DNA of 64,000 nt from Anaerolineae bacterium (GCA_022822545.1 JAJEBE010000037.1:18937-82936), one strand, 5' to 3'. Positions 17,525 to 27,574 are shown, counted from the first letter of the stretch. Notes: a model not told the origin generated them from the letters alone. Program-made: numbers and translations.

Positions 17525-18295
17525 CTATTTTTTGCCGCGCGCCAGACCATTCGTCGTCAGATAAGCATAACTGTCGCGGACCGCGCCTAACATATCGGTC
17601 GCGCAACGGTCCAACTCCACAATATGCCATTCAGCGGTTTCCGCAGTCGCCTGGATAATTCCGGGCACATCCATCTTGCCCCCGCCGACCGCGGTCATAT
17701 CATCATCTTTGTCCAGCGAGCCATCTTTGAGATGGATCAAGGGCGCGCGCGCGCCCACCCGCTCGACTACCTCAACCGCATCCAGGCCGCCGACTTGCGC
17801 CCAATAAGTGTCGATCTGCAGGAAGACATCGTCATCGAGTTCCTCGAGCATCAACTCAAGCGTCGCGCAGCCGTTCAACTGCTTGAACTCCCACCAATGA
17901 TTGTGGTAGCCCAAACTCAAGCCATGCGCCCCCGCGAAAGCGCCCGCCTGGTTGAGCCTCTCACAGGTCCGTTTGATCGAATCGACCGTCTCGAACTCGG
18001 CCGGCGGCATGAAAGCGATGCAGATCCGCTCCAGCCCAAATGCTTCCGCCGCCGCCAGCACAGCCTCCTTGTTGTCATCGTCGGGGTATGGCACATGGCT
18101 GCTGCAGACTTGCAGGTCAAGCTCGCGAAACAAACTTGCCACATCGTCCAACTCGCCCGGCATGCCGCCGTATGGCTCGACGCCGACATAGCCAATATCG
18201 GCCACACTTCTTATCGTGCCCTCAAGATCCTGCGCCAATGCCTCGCGCAATGAATACAATTGAACCGCCACCGGCTTCAGATCAGACATGTCCAT
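17525..18295 (-). CDS. Sugar phosphate isomerase/epimerase family protein (TIM barrel)
   Basis: A 256-residue xylose isomerase-like/AP endonuclease-2-like TIM barrel. Metal-site signatures are visible: GVEPYGGMPG near residue 39, GYHNHWWEF, LQIDTYWAQVGG, LIHLKDG and VELDR near the end. Such enzymes interconvert keto sugars, inositols or related compounds. It is the first gene of the two-gene minus-strand operon with the Ldh_2 oxidoreductase. ATG 18295 or ATG 18289 could start translation. Confidence 0.85.
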   Translation of the reverse strand: MDMSDLKPVAVQLYSLREALAQDLEGTIRSVADIGYVGVEPYGGMPGELDDVASLFRELDLQVCSSHVPYPDDDNKEAVLAAAEAFGLERICIAFMPPAEFETVDSIKRTCERLNQAGAFAGAHGLSLGYHNHWWEFKQLNGCATLELMLEELDDDVFLQIDTYWAQVGGLDAVEVVERVGARAPLIHLKDGSLDKDDDMTAVGGGKMDVPGIIQATAETAEWHIVELDRCATDMLGAVRDSYAYLTTNGLARGKK

Positions 18296-18516
18296 TCGCC
18301 CCCAAATGTCTCCTGGTTCTTGCCTGTATTTTGACGCTTCCTCGCGGGAATGCCAGTGTTAATCATGACCGGCAACGGGATCGCCAGAATGTCGCGTCTG
18401 CCTGTAGTAAACACATCGCCTCTGCTGTACACTGTTTGATTGTGTTCGATTCGACCTGATTCATCGGCCGGCAGCTTTCGAGACTGTCCAAGAGCATGAC
18501 TGCCAGGAGTCGCCTT

Positions 18517-20427
18517 ATGGCATCGGCCGCGTCAAAAACGCCGGTACAAACCTTCGCAAAACCGGAAGCCATCACTGCCTTGCGCATCTGGGCTCGCCTG
18601 ATGCGTTATTTGTCGCGCTACCGCCTAGCCGTGCTCACCGCCATCGTCGGCATCATCGGCACGAATATCCTGGCGGTCATCGTGCCTTACATTTTGCGCG
18701 ATGTCGTCGATATCGGCATCGCCACCAAAGACAGCAGCTTCATGCTCAGCGCCGGCTTGCTCGTCGTTGGCTTGGGGGTCCTGCGCGGCTTGACCGCTTT
18801 CTTCGGCCGCTATTTTGGCGAGCGTCTGGCGCATTGCATCTCCTTCGATATCCGCAATGAAATCTACGACAAGGTGCAGCGGCAGTCCTTCACTTACCAC
18901 GACACGGCCCAGGTCGGCACGATCGTCACGCGCGCCATCAGCGATGTTAATGAGATCCAGCGCTATTTTTCCTTCGGTTTGATGGACGGCCTCAACGTCA
19001 TTCTTTTACTCGGCGGCGTCATCACGATCATGCTCGCCACCAGCCCGCTGCTCGCCGTTTTCGCCTTCATGCCGCTTCTGCCTCTCGGGCTTTATTCGCA
19101 CCGCTTCGTCAAGAGCGTCCATCCGCGTTGGAAAAAGGTCATGGACCGCATGCAGGTGATTAGCAATCACATTCAAGAAAACGCCCTCGGCGCCGAAGTC
19201 GTGCGCGTCTTCGCCCGCGAGCAATATGAAATCGAACGCTTCCACAAGGAGAACTCAAACCTCTACAACGAGCAGCTCGATTTCATTACGCAGTGGATCA
19301 CCTACTTGCCCACAAGCGCCTTTCTCGCCGCGCTGTCCACCGCCTTCGTGCTATTCTTCGGCGGGCTCCTGGAACAACAGGGCTTGGCCAATATCTCCGT
19401 CGGCTTAATTGTCACCTTCAACGCCTACGTCTTGCTGCTGGCGCAACCGCTGCGCTTTGTCGGCTTCGTCATCTTGCTGACGACGCAAGCTGTGGCCAGC
19501 GGCGAACGCGTCTTTGAAGTCCTTGACGAAACCGAAGTGCTCGTTAACCGCGAGGACGCGATCAAGTCGGATATCGAGGGTCATGTGCGCTTCGACGATG
19601 TCAGCACGCGTTACACCACGCTAAGCCCCGCCGTTGTCAATGACATCAACCTGGAAGCGAAACCCGGTGAAGTGATCGCCATCATCGGCTTGACCGGCTC
19701 CGGCAAAACCACACTCGCCAACCTGATTCCCCGCTTCTACGATGTGACCGATGGCAGCGTGACGATCGACGGCATTGATGTTCGCGATTATGACCTGGAC
19801 TGCCTGCGGGGCCAAATCGGCATCGTCATGCAGCAGTCCCTGCTCTTCTCCGCCACCATCGAAGAGAACATCGCCTACGGCAATCCATCGGCCACGCGAG
19901 ATGAAATCGTGGCAGCGGCCAAATCCGCCAACGCTCACGATTTCATTTCCGAGTTTTCCGATGGCTACCAGACCATCGTCGGCGAGCGCGGCGTGACGCT
20001 ATCCGGCGGGCAGAAGCAACGCGTCGCCATCGCCCGCGCCCTGCTCATCGATCCGCGTATTCTCATTCTTGATGACGCCACCAGCAGCGTCGATACGCAG
20101 ACCGAACAGTTGATTCAACAGGCGCTTGAGCGCATCATGGTCGGGCGAACGACCTTCGTTATCGCCCAGCGCATGAGCACAATCGTTAACGCCGATCAGA
20201 TCATCGTGCTGCGCGATGGCAAGATCATCCAGCACGGCACACATGAAAGCTTGCTGGAAGACGGCGGCTTGTATGAAGAGATCTACAAGCTGCAACTCGA
20301 GGAACAGCAACGCGTCCGCCGCGAGGCTATTATCGCCGGCATCATCAAAGTCCCGCTCGAAGAAAGGCGCTCTACCCAGCAATTCCGCGAACTCATCGAA
20401 CGCCTCACTGGAAAATATACACCCTAG
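18517..20427 (+). CDS. ABC exporter half-transporter with degenerate ATPase site (heterodimer partner A)
   Basis: About 636 residues: six membrane helices (type IV exporter fold, to about residue 320) and an ATPase domain. Walker A is intact (K397 in GSGKT), as is the signature LSGGQKQR. The catalytic glutamate after Walker B is aspartate (D520 in LILDDATSS) and the switch histidine is glutamine (Q551 in VIAQRMST). This is the known pattern of the degenerate-site subunit of heterodimeric exporters such as TM287/288 and BmrCD. The upstream ATG at 18496 is possible, but AGGAGT stands 6 bases before ATG 18517. Partner B begins 23 bases after the stop. Confidence 0.93.
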   Translation: MASAASKTPVQTFAKPEAITALRIWARLMRYLSRYRLAVLTAIVGIIGTNILAVIVPYILRDVVDIGIATKDSSFMLSAGLLVVGLGVLRGLTAFFGRYFGERLAHCISFDIRNEIYDKVQRQSFTYHDTAQVGTIVTRAISDVNEIQRYFSFGLMDGLNVILLLGGVITIMLATSPLLAVFAFMPLLPLGLYSHRFVKSVHPRWKKVMDRMQVISNHIQENALGAEVVRVFAREQYEIERFHKENSNLYNEQLDFITQWITYLPTSAFLAALSTAFVLFFGGLLEQQGLANISVGLIVTFNAYVLLLAQPLRFVGFVILLTTQAVASGERVFEVLDETEVLVNREDAIKSDIEGHVRFDDVSTRYTTLSPAVVNDINLEAKPGEVIAIIGLTGSGKTTLANLIPRFYDVTDGSVTIDGIDVRDYDLDCLRGQIGIVMQQSLLFSATIEENIAYGNPSATRDEIVAAAKSANAHDFISEFSDGYQTIVGERGVTLSGGQKQRVAIARALLIDPRILILDDATSSVDTQTEQLIQQALERIMVGRTTFVIAQRMSTIVNADQIIVLRDGKIIQHGTHESLLEDGGLYEEIYKLQLEEQQRVRREAIIAGIIKVPLEERRSTQQFRELIERLTGKYTP

Positions 20428-20450
20428 CGCCAAGGCAAAGTCAGGAGATC

Positions 20451-22277
20451 ATGGCTTCCCAAGCTCGGAGCAAAAACAAAGACTCAGCCCAAGACAAGAG
20501 CAAGGACGTTCAGCCGAATATCCTCGAGATCGACGACGACCACAAACCCGGCTTCGACCGCGAGGTGACCGTCCGCCTCCTGTCATATCTCCGGCCGCAC
20601 CGCCGCGAATTCACTTTTGCCGTTCTCGCGATGCTGCTCAGCGTCATCGCCAATGTCGCCGGGCCGCCTTTGATTGGCTGGTCGATCGACGAAGGCATTC
20701 GCAAGCGGGACTTCTCCATTGTAATTGCCGGCGTGCTTTTCTTCGTGGCGATTCAAGTGATCGGCTTTATCGGCTTCCGCATTCAAATGGGCAATATGGC
20801 CATCATCGGTCAGACGATCATCAAGACGCTGCGCGATCAATTATTTGAGCATATTCAATACTTGTCGATCAGCTTCTTCGCCGAATACGAGGCCGGGCGC
20901 CTCATCGCGCGCGTCATCAGCGATGTCAATGTCGTGCGCGAAGCCATAACTTTCGCCGCCGTCGGCAGCATTCGCGAAGTGTTGACGCTCTTCGGCATCA
21001 TCATCTCTATGGTTTTGATCAACGTGCCGCTCACCGCGGTCGCCGTCGCCGTGCTCGTCGTTCTGCTGGTCATCGCGAATTTCTGGCGCATACACGCGCG
21101 CGCCGCCTACTTGCGCGTCTCCGATAGCAACGCCAAAGTCTACGCCGAGCTATCCGAAGCCTTCAACGGCGTCCGCGTCACGCAGGCTTTTGCCCGCGAG
21201 ACATACAACTACCGGCGCTTCGCCGGTGAAATCAATGAAGCGAGTCGCCAGGCCGGCGTCCGCGCCGCCCTCATCGCCGGCCTCTTTTATCCCACTGTTG
21301 AAATGATCGGCGGCGTCGCTACCGGCACGCTTATCTTCGTCGGCGGGACTTTGGTGCTCGATGACCGCATCACCGTTGGCGTGCTACTGGCTTTCATCTT
21401 GTATATTCAGCAATTCTTCTTTCCCATACGTCTGTTGGCGCAGCGTTACAACTTGCTCCAAAGCGTCATTGCCTCTGGCTACCGCATCTTCAAACTCATG
21501 GATTTCCCGGTGGCGGTCCGCGATGAATTCACCGCCGACGAACTGCCCGCGATCACCGGTCATATTCGCTTTGAAGATGTCGCTTTTCGTTATTCGCCGG
21601 CTGGCCCGCTCGTCTTGAACGACATCAATCTTGATGTGCCGGCCGGTTCCCGCGTCGCCTTCGTCGGGCACACAGGCGCCGGCAAGACCACTATGGTCAA
21701 GCTCATCATGCGCTTCCATGATGTGACCGACGGCCGAGTGACCGTCGACGGGCATGACATCAGGCACATCACGCAGAACAGCCTGCGGCGGCAGATCAGC
21801 GTCGTCCCGCAAGATACCCACCTCTTCTCCGGTACGGTTATGGACAATATCCGCTACGGGCGCTTGAACGCCAGCGACGAAGAAGTCATCGAAGCGGCCA
21901 AAGCGGTGGGCGCGCACGACTTCATCACCGACATGGAAGACGGCTACCGCAGCGAAATCATGGAAGGCGGCGCCGTCCTTTCCACCGGCCAGCGGCAACT
22001 GCTGGCCTTCGCCCGCGCCCTGCTGGCGGACCCGCGCGTACTCATCCTCGATGAAGCCACCAGCAATATCGATACGCAGACCGAACGGCTAATCCAGCGC
22101 GCGCTGGAACGCCTGCTGGAAGGCCGCACCAGCTTCATAATCGCCCATCGTCTGAGCACGATCACTTCCGCCGATGTCATCGTCGTCATGGATCACGGCA
22201 AGATCATCGAAATGGGCAGCCATCAGGAACTGCTCCAGCTCGAAGGTGTTTATCACCAACTCTATACCTTAGTTTGA
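20451..22277 (+). CDS. ABC exporter half-transporter with active Walker B (heterodimer partner B)
   Basis: A 608-residue exporter subunit with six membrane helices and an ATPase domain, preceded by a ~45-residue charged N-terminal extension. The catalytic glutamate E535 (LILDEATSN) and switch histidine H566 (IIAHRLST) are present, but its signature reads L-S511-T512-G513-Q514 instead of LSGGQ. Combined with partner A this places every degenerate residue in one of the two ATP sites. ATG 20451 has AGGAG at 20442-20446. The substrate is unknown; multidrug or lipid export is usual for the family. Confidence 0.93.
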   Translation: MASQARSKNKDSAQDKSKDVQPNILEIDDDHKPGFDREVTVRLLSYLRPHRREFTFAVLAMLLSVIANVAGPPLIGWSIDEGIRKRDFSIVIAGVLFFVAIQVIGFIGFRIQMGNMAIIGQTIIKTLRDQLFEHIQYLSISFFAEYEAGRLIARVISDVNVVREAITFAAVGSIREVLTLFGIIISMVLINVPLTAVAVAVLVVLLVIANFWRIHARAAYLRVSDSNAKVYAELSEAFNGVRVTQAFARETYNYRRFAGEINEASRQAGVRAALIAGLFYPTVEMIGGVATGTLIFVGGTLVLDDRITVGVLLAFILYIQQFFFPIRLLAQRYNLLQSVIASGYRIFKLMDFPVAVRDEFTADELPAITGHIRFEDVAFRYSPAGPLVLNDINLDVPAGSRVAFVGHTGAGKTTMVKLIMRFHDVTDGRVTVDGHDIRHITQNSLRRQISVVPQDTHLFSGTVMDNIRYGRLNASDEEVIEAAKAVGAHDFITDMEDGYRSEIMEGGAVLSTGQRQLLAFARALLADPRVLILDEATSNIDTQTERLIQRALERLLEGRTSFIIAHRLSTITSADVIVVMDHGKIIEMGSHQELLQLEGVYHQLYTLV

Positions 22278-22295
22278 GCCGCGGGCACAAAACAG

Positions 22296-23504
22296 TCAGC
22301 GCTTGTTGTCTTCTCGCGGCCGATAATGCAGGTCGCTCGCCCGCCGAATAGATGTCTCGCCATACTTGTCGCGCAAGCGGTCTAACGCGTGAATCAACTC
22401 TTCTTCCCCCTGCCCGCTTACAGCGTCCCCCCATAATCCAAACTGGCGCTTGGGCTCGCCGAAACCGCTTAACCCGACTCCGATCAGCCGAACCGGGCGG
22501 CCAGGCGGCCAGACCTGCTCGAACAGCCGTCGCGCCGATTCGTATATGTCGCCATCCAGATCTGTGGGCTGCTCAAGGGTGACCTGCCGGCTCAGGGTCG
22601 AGAAGTCCGTCCAGCGCAGCTTGATCTTGACCGTGGCCCCCGCCAGCCCGGCCTTGCGCGCCTGCCGCCCGACGCCGTCTGCCAAGCGGCGCAAGGTCAA
22701 CTTAAGTTCGGCTTCATCGGCGATATCCTTGGCGAAGGTCACTTCCTTGCTGATCGACTTGGCTTCATGCTCCGTCAGGACCGGGCGGAAATCAATGCCC
22801 TGCGCCCGCCGCCAGATATCGCCACCGAGCTTGCCCAGGCGCGCCGCCAGCGCTTCCTCCGACCAGTTCGCCACATCGCCCACCCGAGCCAAGCCCAGGC
22901 TTTGCAGCGTCTCGGCAGACTTCGGTCCCACGCCCCAGAGCCGGCATATCGGCAGCGGCGCCAGGAAAGCCGCCTCCTCGCCCGCCGGCACGATCGTGAT
23001 GGCGTTCGGCGGCTTGTCCATTGCCTGGCGCGCCTTGCCGACGGTATTGGCTGTCTTAGCCACCAGCTTGTTGGTCGCGCCCCCCAAAGAACAAGGCAAA
23101 TCGAGTTCGTCGTTGATCCGCTTTTGCAGCCGCTTGGCAATATCAAGAATCGGATCAGGCAGTATGGTTACATCGAGAAAGGCTTCGTCGATCGAGAGCG
23201 GCTCCACGTATGGCGCTGTATCGCGCAGGATCGCCATGACCGCCCGCGACCGCTCCGAATAAACGCCGCGCGTCTGGCCCACCACAATCAGATGGGGGCA
23301 CAACCGAAGCGCCTGCCCCATCGGCATCGCCGAACGCACGCCGTACTTCCGCGCCGGATACGAGGCGGATGACACCACGCCGCGTTGATCGGGCCGCCCG
23401 CCGACAGCGATCGCCTTGCCTCTCAGCGCCGGATTCAGTTGCTCTTCCACCGCGCAAAAGAAAGCATCCAGGTCAAGGTGGAGGATCTTGCGTGTCTTCG
23501 CCAT
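22296..23504 (-). CDS. dinB: DNA polymerase IV (Y-family translesion polymerase)
   Basis: 402 residues. The palm carries the three metal-binding acids: D11 (HLDLDAFFCAVEE) and D106-E107 (SIDEAFLDV). FF after D13 includes the steric-gate aromatic residue. A helix-hairpin-helix thumb (GVGPKSAETLQSLGL) and the little-finger domain follow. It copies past damaged bases with low fidelity. A good promoter lies at 23568-23596, but no LexA box of the uvrB type is seen upstream, so SOS control is not evident. The gene is convergent with the ABC exporter pair. Confidence 0.95.
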   Translation of the reverse strand: MAKTRKILHLDLDAFFCAVEEQLNPALRGKAIAVGGRPDQRGVVSSASYPARKYGVRSAMPMGQALRLCPHLIVVGQTRGVYSERSRAVMAILRDTAPYVEPLSIDEAFLDVTILPDPILDIAKRLQKRINDELDLPCSLGGATNKLVAKTANTVGKARQAMDKPPNAITIVPAGEEAAFLAPLPICRLWGVGPKSAETLQSLGLARVGDVANWSEEALAARLGKLGGDIWRRAQGIDFRPVLTEHEAKSISKEVTFAKDIADEAELKLTLRRLADGVGRQARKAGLAGATVKIKLRWTDFSTLSRQVTLEQPTDLDGDIYESARRLFEQVWPPGRPVRLIGVGLSGFGEPKRQFGLWGDAVSGQGEEELIHALDRLRDKYGETSIRRASDLHYRPREDNKR

Positions 23505-23567
23505 CTCCTGTCACGTCCGCAAAGCACTAATTCTCAAGAGTCATTTCAGCTTTAGAATATATTTTCT

Positions 23568-23596
23568 ATTGTAGCACATCAATCCGCCTGATTCAA
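23568..23596 (-). promoter_or_regulatory. dinB promoter
   Basis: On the minus strand TTGAAT (23596-23591), 17 bases, TACAAT (23573-23568) preceded by TGC (extended -10). Transcription would start about 57 bases before the dinB ATG. Confidence 0.7.
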
Positions 23597-23660
23597 GCAG
23601 TCCCGCGATAATTTCCGCCTTCGGTCGGACACAAATTCTGAGACAAAGTCACAAGAATAC

Positions 23661-23708
23661 AAATCTCTCTGTGTCCTCAGATAAGCTCGGTGTACTCGGC
23701 GGTAAAGT
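23661..23708 (-). repeat. Solitary copy of the CACCGAG dispersed repeat end
   Basis: The reverse complement (TTACCGCCGAGTACACCGAG and onward through GAGGACACAGAG) aligns with 9236-9283 at roughly three of four positions. No matching opposite end was found nearby, so this looks like a solo or decayed end. It lies in the 310-base gap between dinB and glgB. That gap also holds the dinB promoter and a TATAAT at 23771-23776 overlapping a CTGCT/AGCAG palindrome ahead of glgB. Confidence 0.55.
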
Positions 23709-23814
23709 CTCAGGTCTTGCGATTGCCTTGGCCCCTCTATGAGCAGCCTACGATTCTGCTGCATAGCAGCTATAATACCGTTGCATATCCGCCTGCGCCC
23801 AGCAAGGACAAACG

Positions 23815-26007
23815 ATGCCGCAGACAATCCACCTCGATGCCATCACCGCCTTGGTCTTCGGCGAGATTGGCGCGCCCTCTTCTCTATTGGGCCGGCATCA
23901 AATCGGGGATGACGTGTCGATTCGCGTATTTCGTCCCTGGGCGGAACAAGTCGACCTCATCAATGAGGAAACCGGCGTCCGCGCGCCGATGACATTGCTG
24001 CATGAAGACGGCCTCTTCATCGCTGATCTCGACCCCGCCTGGGCCGAGGCGTCTTATCTCTTCGAGGCGATCACAATCGAAGGCGAGAACGAGACCTTCC
24101 GCGATGCCTATGGCTATCCGCCCCTGCTGACCGATTATGACCGCTACCTCTTCGGGCAAGGCGAAAACCGGCAAATTTACCATAAGCTCGGCGCCCACCG
24201 GCGTCACATCAATGGCGTCAGCGGCGTCAACTTCGCCGTCTGGGCGCCGAATTGTTACAAGGTCGCCCTCATCGGCGACTTCAATCGCTGGGACCCGCGC
24301 GCCCACGCCATGGAGAACATCAACGACTCCGGCATCTGGGAGATCTTCGTGCCGGGCCTGGAAACAGGCGAACGCTACAAATTCGAAGTCCGCTCGCACA
24401 ACAAAGGCTATCGCGCGGCCAAATCCGATCCCTACGGCTTCTTCTCAGAGCTGCGCCCGGACACCGCCTCCATCGTCTGCGATCTCGGGCAGTACCAGTG
24501 GAACGACGCCGAATGGATGGCGGCGCGCGCGGAAAGCAACCCGCTGAAGCAGCCGATGAACATCTACGAGCTGCACCTGGGCTCCTGGAAGCGCAAAGAT
24601 CGCGGCGCCTATCTGACCTATCGGGATTTGGCGGAAGAACTAGTGCCCTATCTCGTCGAAATGGGCTACACCCATCTGGAATTGCTGCCGGTCGCCGAAC
24701 ATCCGCTGGACGCCTCCTGGGGCTATCAAGTCACCGGCTATTACGCGCCGACCAGCCGCTTCGGCCGCCCGGAAGACTTCATGTATTTCATCGACCGTTG
24801 TCACCAGAACGGCATCGCCGTCATCCTCGACTGGGTGCCGGCGCATTTCCCCAAAGACGGCGCCGGCCTTAACTACTTCGATGGCACTCACCTCTACAGC
24901 CACGAAGATCCGCGCCAGGGTGAACACCCCGATTGGGGCACAATGATCTTCAACTACGCCCGCAACGAAGTACGCAACTTCCTGCTCGCCAACGCCCTCT
25001 TCTGGCTTGAGCAATACCACATTGACGGATTGCGCGTCGATGCCGTCTCCTCGATGATCTACCTCAATTTCTCCCGCGAAGACGGCGAATGGCTCCCTAA
25101 CGAATACGGCAGCCACGAGAACCTCGGCGCCCTCGCTTTCCTGCGCGAGGTGAACGAACTCGTCCATGCCGAAGCGCCCGGCGCCATCACCATCGCCGAA
25201 GAATCCACCGCCTGGGCGATGGTCTCGCGACCAACCTACATCGGCGGCCTGGGCTTCACCTTCAAGTGGAATATGGGCTGGATGCACGACACGCTGGAAT
25301 ACATGGAAGACGATCCGGTCCATCGCCGCTTCCACCACCACCGGATCACTTTCGCCAGCCTCTACGCCTTCAGCGAAAACTTCGTGCTCCCCCTCTCCCA
25401 CGATGAAGTCGTGCACATGAAAGGTTCGCTGATCGGCAAAATGCCCGGCGATTATTGGCAGAAATTCGCCGGCTTGCGGCTGCTTTTTGGCTACCAATTC
25501 ACGCAAGTCGGCAAGAAACTCAATTTCATGGGCAACGAATTCGGCCAGTTCGCCGAATGGAGCGAAGCCCGCAGCCTCGATTGGCACCTGCTGGAATATG
25601 ACAAGCATTTGCAAATGCAAGCCTGGGCGCGTGACCTCAATCACTTCTATCGCGAGCAGCCCGCCCTCTGGCAAATCGACTTTGAGCCGGATGGCTTTCG
25701 CTGGATCGAAGCCAACGATGCCGATAACAGCATCTACAGTTACATCCGCTACGCCGACGACAAAGACGACTTCTTGATCATCGCGCTCAATTGCACGCCC
25801 GTCGTCCGCGAAAACTATCGCATCGGCGTACCCCGCGCCGGCTTTTATGCGGAGGCGCTGAACAGCGATGCCGAACAATACGGCGGGGGCAACGTCGGCA
25901 ACTTGGGCGGCGTCCACAGCGAAGACATATCCAGCCACGGTCTGCCACACAGCATCAGCCTGCGCCTGCCGCCCCTGGCTGTACTGATCTTGAAACCCGT
26001 CGGTTAG
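23815..26007 (+). CDS. glgB: 1,4-alpha-glucan branching enzyme
   Basis: A 730-residue GH13 enzyme that introduces alpha-1,6 branches in glycogen. A family-specific N-terminal segment (1-110) and a CBM48 domain (about 120-215, FAVWAPNCYKVALIGDFNRW) precede the (beta/alpha)8 barrel. The catalytic set is present: nucleophile aspartate near residue 408 (GLRVDAV), acid/base glutamate near 462 (IAEES) and aspartate near 530 (SHDEVVH). The C-terminal beta domain is complete. No other glycogen genes are adjacent; the convergent MFS gene overlaps its stop codon. Confidence 0.96.
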   Translation: MPQTIHLDAITALVFGEIGAPSSLLGRHQIGDDVSIRVFRPWAEQVDLINEETGVRAPMTLLHEDGLFIADLDPAWAEASYLFEAITIEGENETFRDAYGYPPLLTDYDRYLFGQGENRQIYHKLGAHRRHINGVSGVNFAVWAPNCYKVALIGDFNRWDPRAHAMENINDSGIWEIFVPGLETGERYKFEVRSHNKGYRAAKSDPYGFFSELRPDTASIVCDLGQYQWNDAEWMAARAESNPLKQPMNIYELHLGSWKRKDRGAYLTYRDLAEELVPYLVEMGYTHLELLPVAEHPLDASWGYQVTGYYAPTSRFGRPEDFMYFIDRCHQNGIAVILDWVPAHFPKDGAGLNYFDGTHLYSHEDPRQGEHPDWGTMIFNYARNEVRNFLLANALFWLEQYHIDGLRVDAVSSMIYLNFSREDGEWLPNEYGSHENLGALAFLREVNELVHAEAPGAITIAEESTAWAMVSRPTYIGGLGFTFKWNMGWMHDTLEYMEDDPVHRRFHHHRITFASLYAFSENFVLPLSHDEVVHMKGSLIGKMPGDYWQKFAGLRLLFGYQFTQVGKKLNFMGNEFGQFAEWSEARSLDWHLLEYDKHLQMQAWARDLNHFYREQPALWQIDFEPDGFRWIEANDADNSIYSYIRYADDKDDFLIIALNCTPVVRENYRIGVPRAGFYAEALNSDAEQYGGGNVGNLGGVHSEDISSHGLPHSISLRLPPLAVLILKPVG

Positions 26008-27197
26008 CCTGGCGGAATTTCCGGCCGCTGTGGCGCGCGGACCATGAATGACAGTGCCAGCACAATCGCGCTTAAACCCGCCCCCAGCCAAAGCACCGGC
26101 GAGTAGCCGCCAGCGTAATCATAGCTAAAGCCAAAGAGCGCCGGCCCAATCGCGCTGCCGATGACAAGCGCCGCGAAGACGAATCCGCGAATCTCGCCTT
26201 GAAACTCGCGCCCGAAGAGATTCGGCCAGACCGCCCCGTCAAAGACGTAGCCAATGCCGATGACCATGCCAAAAGACAGCGCGTACAATATCAGCTGCCA
26301 ACTTTCGCGCATGGACATCGCCAGCACCGCAGCCGCGATCAGCGCCAGCAATTTCAGAATCACGACCCAATTGGGGCTGAAGCGATCGATCAGAAATCCG
26401 CCCAATAGCGCCGCCCCGCCCGCGACCAAGGACAGCAGCGCATAGGTCTCGGTGACGACTTGCGCGCTATGGCCCAAGCCAGCGAATATCGACACCTGAT
26501 GCAAGACCAGGCCGGTCAACCAAGCCGATGCCAGCATCCGCGCGAACAAGAGCACCCACAACATCGGGCTGCGCAAGGCCTCGTCCAATGTCCAGTTTTC
26601 CTCAAGCTTCAGCGTTTTTCCCGCTCTTTCGCCATCGACCGCCGCATCGGGCTCCAATCCATAGTGCTCCGGCTTGTCCCGCATCAGCAGCGCGACTGAT
26701 GGAACGACGAGCGCCGCCACGGCAATGCCCAGCAATAGGAAAACCTGACGCCAATCGTAGGCCTCCAGCAGCAAGCGCAGCGCATTTACATAAACGCCTT
26801 GAAACAGGGCGAAGGTCAAAGCCGCCAGCGCCATCATGCGCCCGCGCCGTTGACGGAACCAGTTGGCGACCGCCGTCGAACCGACCAGCGTCAAGCCGCC
26901 CTGCCCCAAGGCGCGCAAGCCAACAAAGGCGAAGAACAGCAGCGCCGGTCCAGTGATTAAGGCGCAGAGCGCCAGCACAAGCGCGAAGAGCGCGCCGATA
27001 ACCGAGCCGACCCGGCGATTGCCCCAGCGGTCGATCTGCCGCCCGACCCAGGTCAAGCTCAGCGACGCCGCGAAGGTGCCGGCGCCATACAAGCTGCTGA
27101 CCACACTGCGATCCAGCCCAAAATCTTCTATGAAGTAATCCATGAATAAGGAAACTGAAAAGCTCTGACCGGGCGCGCTGAAATTCACCGCGATCAA
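26004..27197 (-). CDS. MFS transporter (start uncertain)
   Basis: About 397 residues with 11-12 membrane helices of the major facilitator superfamily, oxalate/formate antiporter or monocarboxylate-like branch. The loop between helices 2 and 3 reads GRQIDRWGNRRVG, and the central loop is long and charged. The first usable start is TTG 27197, but the same frame upstream encodes IYYGWIVWLVAL, which matches how this MFS group normally begins helix 1. The frame is open from 27299 with only a CTG (27248) as possible start. The real protein is therefore probably longer. Substrate unknown. Confidence 0.8.
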   Translation of the reverse strand: MIAVNFSAPGQSFSVSLFMDYFIEDFGLDRSVVSSLYGAGTFAASLSLTWVGRQIDRWGNRRVGSVIGALFALVLALCALITGPALLFFAFVGLRALGQGGLTLVGSTAVANWFRQRRGRMMALAALTFALFQGVYVNALRLLLEAYDWRQVFLLLGIAVAALVVPSVALLMRDKPEHYGLEPDAAVDGERAGKTLKLEENWTLDEALRSPMLWVLLFARMLASAWLTGLVLHQVSIFAGLGHSAQVVTETYALLSLVAGGAALLGGFLIDRFSPNWVVILKLLALIAAAVLAMSMRESWQLILYALSFGMVIGIGYVFDGAVWPNLFGREFQGEIRGFVFAALVIGSAIGPALFGFSYDYAGGYSPVLWLGAGLSAIVLALSFMVRAPQRPEIPPG

Positions 27198-27248
27198 AGC
27201 GACCAGCCATACAATCCAGCCGTAATATATCGGGCTGGCTGCGATCAG

Positions 27249-27574
27249 GCGGCTGCGCCCAAGGGTCTCTGCTGTCCGGGGTTGTATGGCTTGCCCGCTC
27301 TACTTATGTTCCGCGACTATCTTATCATACCGCCCGTTGCGGTAGCCGCGCTGATTTGATACTTCGCATGCAAGGGAGCCGCTATCGCTGCCGCTGAGCA
27401 GCTCGCATTATAAAATCCTGGCGGAGAATTGAAAGCCGAGACCTGGCCTTCGTGTTAAAATTGTCGCCAAGAGTTTTGTGGCCGGCTCGGGCCTGACTCG
27501 TCATAATTGAACAAGCACACGGAGCGTCTCAAGAAACCCTCGTTACAGACACTGGTATTGAAAGCTGGCAGACC
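27249..27574. other. Divergent intergenic region before fhs
   Basis: About 325 bases between the MFS gene and fhs. It contains AT-rich -10-like words (TATAAA at 27409-27414, TAAAAT at 27456-27461) without well-spaced -35 partners. I see no conserved RNA structure or gene. Confidence 0.4.

Noticed and set aside
23505..23600. LexA box upstream of dinB
   Set aside because: Only an imperfect AT-rich palindrome (around 23553-23568) is present; it does not match the box found at uvrB.
24640..26091. 483-residue open frame opposite glgB
   Set aside because: Antisense shadow of glgB; no recognisable motifs.
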